From the NCBI GenBank assembly GCA_020025515.1, contig JAHHRZ010000009.1, positions 1-64,000 on the forward strand: a DNA stretch of 64,000 nucleotides, written 5' to 3'. Numbering within the stretch: the first letter of the stretch is position 1; every line of letters starts with the position of its first letter. The DNA comes from Oscillospiraceae bacterium (GTDB lineage Bacteria > Bacillota > Clostridia > Oscillospirales > Oscillospiraceae). The notes under the pieces are model-generated. The model was not told where the DNA came from, ran no database searches, and was given only the letters and a program-made list of their open reading frames with translations. The position numbers and the translations under genes were made by a program. Positions 50,138-56,262 of this stretch are shown piece after piece.

Positions 50138-51064
50138 TTAAGCTACCGTGGAGGACATCTCTGCCGGAACGAAAGCTGCGGTAAGATGCTTCCGGCAGGT
50201 GGCAAACTCTTTGCCCTTGAGTCCCAGCCGATGGATCAGGACATTGTTCATCAGGGTGTACTTCTGGGTCTGGGTGTAGTTGCTACAAGATTTGAAATAG
50301 AGCTTGCCGGCCGGTGCTTCTATTGCCCAGGCGCTCATGGCTAGGCAGAACTGGATATAAGCCTTGATCTTTCCGGCGTGGAGTGTCCCGTTGAAAAGTC
50401 GGAACTCTACGGTACCCTTCGTGAAGAAAGCGTGGAGGTTAATGCCGTGGTACCGGGTGGAGTTGTAATGCTGGTGATCCACGCCACCGCCGTAGTTGTC
50501 ATTCGCTTTGCTGTACCAGACGGATTCCATAGCTGCCTTAGTCTTGGTAGAGGCTTTCATGGCTTTCAGCAATTCAGGGGACATCTTATGGCACCATCTG
50601 TTGGCTCGGTCTCCGATCTGTAAAGCCTCATAAAACAAATCCTGTCTGCCGGTTGCGAAGTTCACCAAACGAGTCAGGCTTTCTGGCGAGTGGTTCTTTC
50701 CATCCACATGGATGTGAATGCCGCAGGAACGGTTCGTCAGTGCTCCTGCCCCTACCAAGGCTCTGATGATATTCTGTAAATCTTCGATATCATCGTACTG
50801 AAGAATAGGAGTAACAAGTTCGCATTTGTATTCGGAGTCGGCATAAACGGTCCGTCCGTCTACCTTTCGCTTCGATTCGATGCTGCTATCATAAGTTGCC
50901 TTCCAGATGCGACCCTTGCGATCAGTTGCACACCAGGTCTTGTAATAGGTACCGCCGTAGTAGCTCCGACCACTGTAGTATCCAGCAATAATCTTTGCGG
51001 CCTGTTCCCGGGTAATACCTGTCATCTCAACCTCAACACCGAAGTTCTGTTCTTTAATCAACAT
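50138..51064 (-). CDS. Amidoligase (glutamine-synthetase-like fold)
   Basis: 308 residues of the Amidoligase_2 family. FGVEVEMTG at about 8-16 is the family's first strand with its acidic metal ligands; CELVTP (about 80-85), CGIHIHVDG (about 114-122) and GTVEFRLFNGTLHAGKI (about 218-234) complete the site. These enzymes are thought to form amide or peptide bonds using ATP. The ribosome site AAGGAG is inside a 10-bp stem (51077-51112). Confidence 0.88.
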   Translation of the reverse strand: MLIKEQNFGVEVEMTGITREQAAKIIAGYYSGRSYYGGTYYKTWCATDRKGRIWKATYDSSIESKRKVDGRTVYADSEYKCELVTPILQYDDIEDLQNIIRALVGAGALTNRSCGIHIHVDGKNHSPESLTRLVNFATGRQDLFYEALQIGDRANRWCHKMSPELLKAMKASTKTKAAMESVWYSKANDNYGGGVDHQHYNSTRYHGINLHAFFTKGTVEFRLFNGTLHAGKIKAYIQFCLAMSAWAIEAPAGKLYFKSCSNYTQTQKYTLMNNVLIHRLGLKGKEFATCRKHLTAAFVPAEMSSTVA

Positions 51065-51076
51065 TTCAAATATTCT

Positions 51077-51141
51077 CCTTGATTATTTTGCCTTACTGAG
51101 TTATAATCAAGGTGGCCGGGGTAAGGCTCCCGGCTCACCTT
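51077..51141 (-). promoter_or_regulatory. Two-state RNA leader controlling amidoligase translation
   Basis: On the minus strand CCTTGATTAT (51112-51103) pairs perfectly with ATAATCAAGG (51086-51077), which contains most of the amidoligase Shine-Dalgarno. An upstream hairpin uses AAGGTG + GCCGGG arms (51141-51136/51134-51129 with 51120-51109) with an 8-base loop. The two structures share 51109-51112, so they exclude each other: forming the upstream one frees the ribosome site. Confidence 0.6.
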
Positions 51142-51151
51142 AGCGGGTGTT

Positions 51152-51189
51152 AAGAGCGGCGTTCTTGACGGGGCGGCCGCTCTTTTTTA
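51152..51189 (+). terminator. Hairpin with T-run
   Basis: AAGAGCGGC (51152-51160) pairs with GCCGCTCTT (51176-51184), followed on the plus strand by T residues. As a terminator it would stop plus-strand (antisense) transcription; on the minus strand it forms part of the amidoligase leader. Confidence 0.55.
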
Positions 51190-51303
51190 TGCCTTGACTT
51201 TGCTATCTCTTACGATTTTTGCGGCAGTCTCAGCATCTTTTGCTGTAGCTTCGATCAGTTTTGCTATATTCTCAAGATACTGATTAAGCTCTGCAGATGT
51301 CAT
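51187..51303 (-). CDS. Very small helical protein upstream of amidoligase
   Basis: 38 residues, ATG at 51303 with GGAAGTGAGG upstream (an in-frame TTG at 51312 is another option). One amphipathic Ala/Lys/Glu helix: EYLENIAKL-like pattern NQYLENIAKLIEATAKDAET. It may be a leader peptide whose translation affects the downstream RNA switch. Confidence 0.5.
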   Translation of the reverse strand: MTSAELNQYLENIAKLIEATAKDAETAAKIVRDSKVKA

Positions 51304-51430
51304 CTCATTCAAATCCTCACTTCCTTCCCTAAGAGGTGTTCACCTCTGCCTTACAGGTATATAATACACCATTTAATTTATTTTGTCAACATTTGTTTTA
51401 CACAATTTTATGAAAATAGAAATTAAATTG

Positions 51431-51459
51431 TTGACAGTATACACATATTTGTGTATACT
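51431..51459 (+). promoter_or_regulatory. Consensus promoter with built-in palindromic operator
   Basis: TTGACA (51431-51436), 17-bp spacer, TATACT (51454-51459). AGTATACACA (51436-51445) and TGTGTATACT (51450-51459) form a perfect inverted repeat that covers the whole spacer and the -10, so a bound regulator excludes RNA polymerase. It probably mediates self-repression by the downstream regulator. Confidence 0.82.
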
Positions 51460-51484
51460 GGATATATCAAAAGGAGGTGCTGGT

Positions 51485-51706
51485 ATGGATATGACGGCAG
51501 TAGAAAAAATCCGCACGCTGATGGCCAGAAAAGGAGTCAGCATGGGAGAAATGGCAGATAAAACGGGACAGTCCCGGCAGAATTTATCTAACAAAATGAA
51601 GCGTGGTAATTTTTCGGAAAAAGAGCTCATGGCTATGGCAACTGTTCTTGGTTGTAAGATTGAGATTAGATTCATTTGCGAGGAGAGCGGAGAAGTTGAA
51701 TTATAA
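51485..51706 (+). CDS. XRE-family regulator
   Basis: 73 residues, with AAAGGAGG before 51485. Helix-turn-helix at about 14-38 (VSMGEMADKTGQSRQNLSNK), then a short acidic end. The preceding palindromic operator suggests autoregulation. Divergent from the cargo operon, so it may control that operon's promoter. Confidence 0.88.
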   Translation: MDMTAVEKIRTLMARKGVSMGEMADKTGQSRQNLSNKMKRGNFSEKELMAMATVLGCKIEIRFICEESGEVEL

Positions 51707-51741
51707 AAAGGGTCTGAACACATATGTGTTCAGACCCTTTT
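51706..51741. terminator. 36-bp perfect palindromic bidirectional terminator
   Basis: AAAAGGGTCTGAACACAT (51706-51723) and its exact reverse complement (51724-51741) sit between the convergent regulator genes and end in four T on each strand. Confidence 0.85.
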
Positions 51742-51751
51742 GGGGAGTGGC

Positions 51752-52030
51752 TTATTCTTTTTTGCAAGGTTGTTGGATGTGATGCATTTCTGTGCCAGTG
51801 CGAGATCTTATCCGTATGTCTTGATTTGGGACTCTGATAATTAGATCGGACAGATCACAGTCCAATGCCTCGCATATTAGATCAAGGTGCTCGAGATTCA
51901 CCCGGTCCGCAATCTCGTGGTATAGATCGTTAATCGTTGACGGTCTAATACCGGTTGCCCGTGCGAGATCGGCTTGTGTCCACCTCCGCTCGCCAAGCCT
52001 AGTGGACAGTAAAATTCTAACCATAGCCAT
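51752..52030 (-). CDS. XRE-family regulator (YozG/DUF739-like size)
   Basis: 92 residues with AAAGGAG upstream. Helix-turn-helix at about 12-45 (RRWTQADLARATGIRPSTIN), then the LEHLDLICEALDCDLSDLI helix pair common in small XRE regulators. The gene is the last before attR. An imperfect 37-bp palindrome lies in front of it (52048-52084). Confidence 0.9.
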   Translation of the reverse strand: MAMVRILLSTRLGERRWTQADLARATGIRPSTINDLYHEIADRVNLEHLDLICEALDCDLSDLIIRVPNQDIRIRSRTGTEMHHIQQPCKKE

Positions 52031-52047
52031 ACTCCTTTCGTTTTATA

Positions 52048-52084
52048 CTAACAGTTTTCCCCAATTTTTGCGGGGAATTGTTAG
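52048..52084. promoter_or_regulatory. Palindromic operator before the last regulator
   Basis: CTAACA (52048-52053) with TGTTAG (52079-52084) and inner CCCC/GGGG arms. Placed just upstream of the ribosome site of the minus-strand regulator. Confidence 0.55.
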
Positions 52085-52130
52085 AATATAACGACATTGG
52101 TTATGGCAAAAAGGTAATTTAATCCTATTG

Positions 52131-52182
52131 AAAATAGGCCACCATTGAGTTATGTCTAACTTAAATGGTGGCCTATTTTTTG
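52131..52182. terminator. Bidirectional terminator at the right prophage end
   Basis: AAAATAGGCCACCATT (52131-52146) pairs with AATGGTGGCCTATTTT (52164-52179); T-runs on both strands. Its right arm carries the 12-bp sequence shared with 3563-3574. Confidence 0.85.
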
Positions 52183-52214
52183 TTTATTGGTTCAAATCAA
52201 GAGAGCAAACCAGC

Positions 52215-52258
52215 ACGAACATTCCTCCCACCATACAGATGGTGGGGAGAGTGTTCGT
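52215..52258. repeat. Long imperfect inverted repeat beside the tRNA
   Basis: Two 20-base arms (52215-52234 and 52239-52258) pair at 17 positions plus two G-U pairs around a 4-base loop. It is 13 bp from the 3' end of tRNA-Ala on the downstream side. No T-run follows, so it may stabilise or process the tRNA transcript. Confidence 0.65.
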
Positions 52259-52270
52259 CTGGGACACCTT

Positions 52271-52346
52271 TGGTGGACTCGAGGAGATTCGAACTCCCGA
52301 CCCCCACAATGCGAATGTGGTGCGCTCCCAGCTGCGCTACGAGCCC
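52271..52346 (-). tRNA. tRNA-Ala(CGC)
   Basis: A 76-nt cloverleaf including encoded CCA: acceptor GGGCTCG/CGAGTCC with the G3-U70 alanine identity pair, D arm GCGC/GCGC, anticodon stem CCACA/TGTGG with loop TTCGCAT (anticodon CGC, reading GCG), T arm GGGAG/CTCCT with TTCGAAT. Perfect promoter upstream at 52369-52397. Confidence 0.96.
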
Positions 52347-52368
52347 AAATATCTGCTGTGCACTACAC

Positions 52369-52397
52369 ATTATACCCCTATACCATGTAACTGTCAA
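52369..52397 (-). promoter_or_regulatory. Consensus promoter of tRNA-Ala
   Basis: On the minus strand TTGACA (52397-52392), 17-bp spacer, TATAAT (52374-52369), 22 bp before the tRNA 5' end. Confidence 0.9.
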
Positions 52398-52441
52398 GGG
52401 TAATTTAACCATTTCTTAGTGAATCGCTACACAATAGAAAC

Positions 52442-52467
52442 AGCGGCAAGGACAAGCCCTGCCGCTT
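52442..52467 (-). terminator. Terminator after secG
   Basis: AGCGGCAGGG/CCTTGCCGCT stem with a 5-base loop (one G-U pair) just downstream of the secG stop. Confidence 0.65.
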
Positions 52468-52476
52468 TGTAATTAA

Positions 52477-52710
52477 TTAGACGATGTTCAAAGCCAGGGT
52501 CAGAACACAGAACAGCAGTGCAATCCACTTAGTCATGGAAGCCATCTTCTGATCCATGCTGCCACGCTTATTCTTGTTCAGGTAGCTGTCCTTGCTGCCA
52601 CCAGCCAGAGCACCGGAAAGGCCGGACTCCTTGCCGGACTGCAACATGATGATGATAATCAGCGCCACACTAACAATGGACAGAACAACAGACAGTACAA
52701 TTTCCAACAT
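52477..52710 (-). CDS. secG: Preprotein translocase subunit SecG
   Basis: 77 residues with two membrane helices (about 3-21 and 55-75) around a Gly/Lys-rich cytoplasmic loop containing SGKESGLSGALAGG. Membrane component that assists SecA/SecYE during protein export. AGGTAA upstream and a strong promoter at 52808-52836. Confidence 0.95.
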   Translation of the reverse strand: MLEIVLSVVLSIVSVALIIIIMLQSGKESGLSGALAGGSKDSYLNKNKRGSMDQKMASMTKWIALLFCVLTLALNIV

Positions 52711-52807
52711 AATTTACCTCCATCCGCCGACACAGGCGGCAGCCGCGTTTCCGGCCGACGGCGAGCCGAGATGTTATCCCACAGGATCTTCCTACATAAG
52801 CCGATTT

Positions 52808-52836
52808 ATTATACCATGAACCTGCATGCAAAGCAA
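52808..52836 (-). promoter_or_regulatory. Promoter of secG
   Basis: TTGCTT (52836-52831), 17-bp spacer, TATAAT (52813-52808) on the minus strand, about 100 bp before the secG start. Confidence 0.75.
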
Positions 52837-52870
52837 GCCATATTTACAAAATACACAGAAAAATACTGTT

Positions 52871-53995
52871 TTACTTCACAACCCAGGTGCCAGTTGCCTT
52901 ACAGGTCAGGTAGGCATTGATGAAGGGATCCAGAGCGCCATCCATCACACTGGAAATATTGGAAGTTTCACAGCCCGTTCTGGTGTCCTTTACCAGCGTA
53001 TAGGGCATAAAGACATAGTTCCGAATCTGGCTGCCCCACTCGATCTTCTGCTGCACGCCTTTGATATCGGAGATTTTTTCCAGATGCTCACGCTCCTTGA
53101 TCTCCACCAGCTTGGACCGCAGCATACGCATACAGTTCTCACGGTTTTGGAACTGGCTGCGCTCTGTCTGGCAAGCCACCACAATGCCGGTGGGCTTGTG
53201 GATCAAACGCACGGCAGACGAGGTCTTATTGATGTGCTGGCCGCCTGCGCCGGAGGAGCGGTAGACCTGCATCTCAATATCCTCAGGACGAATCTCCACA
53301 TCATTGGAGGTATCGGTGATCTCGGGAATGACTTCCACTGCAGAGAAGGAAGTCTGGCGGCGGGCATTGGCGTCAAAGGGAGATACCCGAACCAGACGGT
53401 GGACACCGTTCTCCCCTTTCAGAAATCCATAAGCATTTGTGCCCTCAATCAGGATATCCGCAGACTTCAGGCCACCTTCATCTGCCTCCTGAAAGTCCAT
53501 TACCTTGTAGCTGAAGCCATGAGCATCCGCCCAGCGGGTGTACATCCGGTAGAGCATCTGGCACCAGTCCTGTGCCTCCAGTCCACCGGCACCGGCATGG
53601 AAGGACATCAGCGCATTATTGGAGTCATACTCCCCTGTGAGCAGTGTTTCCAGACGAGCTTCCTCCATGCGCTGGGTCAGCTGGGCAAAGCCCTCCTGCA
53701 ATTCCTCCAGCATAGAGTCGTCCTCTTCTTCCAGGGCCATTTCACAGATGGTGCTCAAGTCCTCCCACTGGCTGTTCATCTTTCTGAACTTTTCCAGCTT
53801 GCTCTCCAGATACTTGGTCTGCATCACAATCTTCTGGGACTTTTCGGGATCATCCCAGAAGCCGGGGGCTTCCTGCATGGCATGGTAGCGCTCCAGCTCG
53901 TTTTTTGCGCCCTCCAGATTCAGCGCCACGGAAAGTTCCTCCAGCTTTGGCTCCAGATCCGCAAGCTTCAATTTATATTCTTCAAATTGGATCAT
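52871..53995 (-). CDS. prfB: Peptide chain release factor 2
   Basis: 374 residues. The RF2 recognition tripeptide SPF is at 205-207 (reads UGA/UAA) and GGQ at 251-253 promotes hydrolysis of peptidyl-tRNA. The N-terminal helices (1-100) are complete. The frame is continuous through the region where most bacteria have a UGA and a +1 frameshift (around codon 25), so the autoregulatory frameshift is absent. Own promoter at 54030-54058. Confidence 0.97.
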   Translation of the reverse strand: MIQFEEYKLKLADLEPKLEELSVALNLEGAKNELERYHAMQEAPGFWDDPEKSQKIVMQTKYLESKLEKFRKMNSQWEDLSTICEMALEEEDDSMLEELQEGFAQLTQRMEEARLETLLTGEYDSNNALMSFHAGAGGLEAQDWCQMLYRMYTRWADAHGFSYKVMDFQEADEGGLKSADILIEGTNAYGFLKGENGVHRLVRVSPFDANARRQTSFSAVEVIPEITDTSNDVEIRPEDIEMQVYRSSGAGGQHINKTSSAVRLIHKPTGIVVACQTERSQFQNRENCMRMLRSKLVEIKEREHLEKISDIKGVQQKIEWGSQIRNYVFMPYTLVKDTRTGCETSNISSVMDGALDPFINAYLTCKATGTWVVK

Positions 53996-54029
53996 AGCAA
54001 TCTCTCACATTCCTTTGCATACTTTCTTT

Positions 54030-54058
54030 ATTATAATCGGAAGCTGCTCCCGTGTAAA
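54030..54058 (-). promoter_or_regulatory. Promoter of prfB
   Basis: TTTACA (54058-54053), 17-bp spacer, TATAAT (54035-54030), 35 bp before the prfB start. Confidence 0.8.
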
Positions 54059-54086
54059 GGGAAATTTCCGAAAGTGTCCCGAAAAA

Positions 54087-55310
54087 TTAGTGTCCTTCCA
54101 TAGATTCTCCTTCTGTTTCTTCTGTTTCCTCCGAGGCCTCCGGCTCGGAAGGAGAATCTGTTTGTGACTGGTCGGAATCAAGTCCCTCCGTCTCAGTCGG
54201 CCCAGACTCTGTGGGCTGCGGTTCCCGCACAGGACACACCGGCGTGTTTTCTCTGTCCCAGGTGTAGTTTTTCATTTCCTGATCCGATCTGAGTGTCAAA
54301 TCTCCCCCGTCCAGATCGGTCATGAGATCCACATGGCACCAGACTCCATCCAGACAAATGACGTTCCAGAACCATGGCTCCCCATTTTTGGTACCGCTCA
54401 CTACCTGACATTCCAGTTCTACCTGTCGGCATAGCAAACCGTACACCACCGCCATGGAATAGCTGTCGCCAACGCCCACACACAGAAGGCTGTGGATCGG
54501 TGAAGTTGTGGTTCCCTTCTCGCTGAACAGAGGCCGCAGGAACGAGTACAGCCGCTCTGCCTTGACCTCCTGAGAGGTCTGCCCTCGAACATACCCTGCC
54601 GCCGAGGACAGCATGATCTCTACCTCCCGGCGCATTTCCAGCAGGGTCTGGCGATCCTTGGTATACTGAAATTGCAACTCGATAATTCTGGAACTTCCCC
54701 GGTCCGGATAAACCGTTGCCGTCACCCGGGGAAGCTCCATCATGGTTGCCATGTGGGTGCTGTAATACTGCGCCACATAGCTCTCTACATCCAGCTCACT
54801 ATAACTGGAAGCCCTCAAAACCAATGTGCTTTGGGCATTGTCCAGAGCCATGTTGATTTTCTGCTTCATGCCCTGAATTCCCCAGACGGATTGTATAGAC
54901 TCCACCTGCTCGGCAGAACGCCGATAGGACAGCTTCAGCAAACAAACCCGTCTGGCTCCCACTTCCGCAAACTCCGCTTTGTAATCTGCCAGAGCAAAGG
55001 AAACCAATGGATTTTCCTGACGCAGGTTTTCCATGGCCCGCTCCACTTCCACTTCCACCGCACCGTCATACTGGCTGATGTCCACGGAAATCTCCGAAGT
55101 ATGATGCGTCACCAAACTCACCAGCAAGTTGGTCAGTTCATCGAAATTCCGCACAACAGCCGTGTCCATTTCTGATTCTTTATCATTTGCGTACACTTCC
55201 ATATGGGGCTCTACCCTGCTGTACTGTTCGTTCATCCAACCGGTACAGCCTCCCAGAAGACACACTGCCCCCAAAAGCAGCAGAAGCACCCCCATATGTT
55301 TCATACGCAA
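54087..55310 (-). CDS. Lipoprotein with degenerate transglutaminase-like domain
   Basis: 407 residues. The signal peptide ends with a lipobox at LLGGC (Cys22), so the protein is anchored outside the membrane. The C-terminal half (about 265-340) matches the transglutaminase-like fold (DSYSMAVVYGLL ... NVICLDGVWCHVDLMTD). The catalytic Cys position reads Gly (GVGDSYS) and the His position reads aromatic (WFWN), so enzyme activity is unlikely. An acidic Ser/Thr/Glu tail follows (about 355-407). Six bases downstream of yitT. Confidence 0.82.
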   Translation of the reverse strand: MRMKHMGVLLLLLGAVCLLGGCTGWMNEQYSRVEPHMEVYANDKESEMDTAVVRNFDELTNLLVSLVTHHTSEISVDISQYDGAVEVEVERAMENLRQENPLVSFALADYKAEFAEVGARRVCLLKLSYRRSAEQVESIQSVWGIQGMKQKINMALDNAQSTLVLRASSYSELDVESYVAQYYSTHMATMMELPRVTATVYPDRGSSRIIELQFQYTKDRQTLLEMRREVEIMLSSAAGYVRGQTSQEVKAERLYSFLRPLFSEKGTTTSPIHSLLCVGVGDSYSMAVVYGLLCRQVELECQVVSGTKNGEPWFWNVICLDGVWCHVDLMTDLDGGDLTLRSDQEMKNYTWDRENTPVCPVREPQPTESGPTETEGLDSDQSQTDSPSEPEASEETEETEGESMEGH

Positions 55311-55316
55311 CCCCCT

Positions 55317-56186
55317 TTACAGTGAATCCTTTGTGTACTTTGCAAATCCGTCACCCAAAACCTGGTGCGCCTCCTGCAGGATGATAAAGGCATTGGGGTC
55401 CACTGCAACCACAATTTCTTTCAAATCCGTCACCTGCTGCCGCTTGATGGCAGACAGAATCACCTGAGTATCATTGTGGCTGTAAAAGCCCTCGCCATGC
55501 AGAAGCGTCACACCTCGGCCCAGTTTTTCATTGATGACTTTACCGATCTCGTCATGCTTTTGTGAAATAATGAGAACCACTTTGGAATAGTCAAACTTAT
55601 AGATCACCGCATCGATAATCATAGAGCTGACAAACAGTGTTACACCACTGTACAGGGTCTTGCTGAAATCATTGAATACAATACCTGTCAGAAGGGCCAC
55701 TGTAATATCCAGAATCAGGGAAATTTTTCCGATTGGCATATTGCGATGGCGCATTTTCAGCAGCCGGGCAATAATGTCCGTTCCACCTGACGAAACCGTA
55801 GACAAGAACACCAGTCCCATACCGAGACCTGTAACAACACCGCCATACAAAGCCGCAATGAGCGGTTCCGTTTCCGGCACAGGCAGCAGTGCAAACAGAT
55901 CCAGAAACAGGGACATGGCAAGCATGCCCACCAGAGAGCCGACAAAAAATTTCTTTCCAATTTTAAGGCCGCCAATAATAAAAAGCGGAATGTTCATCAA
56001 CGCCGCTAATTGGCCTACCGTACCAACGCCAAACCACTTCACAAGGATCTGCGCCAGACCGGAAAGTCCGCCGCAGTTGAATTTGTGAGGGTCCAGGAAC
56101 AGATCAAACCCCAGGGAAAAAATCGCACAACCAGCTACGACAATAGGAAACCACTTGAACTCTTGCCAAAATTTTTTGATATTCAA
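55317..56186 (-). CDS. YitT family membrane protein
   Basis: 289 residues: five or so membrane helices (about 13-195) with PHKFNCGGLSGLAQIL, then a soluble C-terminal domain (about 205-285, DUF2179-like: VLIISQKHDEIGKVINEKLG). Widespread in Bacillota; transport role suspected but not established. The operon continues into the lipoprotein gene. Confidence 0.9.
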   Translation of the reverse strand: MNIKKFWQEFKWFPIVVAGCAIFSLGFDLFLDPHKFNCGGLSGLAQILVKWFGVGTVGQLAALMNIPLFIIGGLKIGKKFFVGSLVGMLAMSLFLDLFALLPVPETEPLIAALYGGVVTGLGMGLVFLSTVSSGGTDIIARLLKMRHRNMPIGKISLILDITVALLTGIVFNDFSKTLYSGVTLFVSSMIIDAVIYKFDYSKVVLIISQKHDEIGKVINEKLGRGVTLLHGEGFYSHNDTQVILSAIKRQQVTDLKEIVVAVDPNAFIILQEAHQVLGDGFAKYTKDSL

Positions 56187-56262
56187 CGATAACCGCTCCC
56201 TTCAAATTGTTCACTTTTTACACGTTGGCCCCCACGGATCATAGGGCCCTCTTTGCTGTCAC

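Larger units (their letters stand above)
3563..52182. mobile_element. Prophage, about 48.6 kb, lambda-type head and P2-type contractile tail
   Basis: A complete set of phage modules in order: recombinase and repressors (minus), early/replication genes, late activator, packaging, head, contractile tail, lysis, then minus-strand cargo and two regulators. The edges are set by a shared 12-bp sequence GCCTATTTTTTG at 3563-3574 and 52171-52182, the first 64 bp from the recombinase stop. This fits an attachment core next to a serine recombinase, but the repeat is T-rich and part of two terminators, so the exact ends are uncertain. No frameshifted or truncated essential gene was seen, so the phage may be inducible. 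Confidence 0.85.

Noticed and set aside
51485..52030. Convergent XRE pair considered as a toxin-antitoxin module
   Set aside because: Both products are regulators with helix-turn-helix domains; no toxin fold is present between or beside them.
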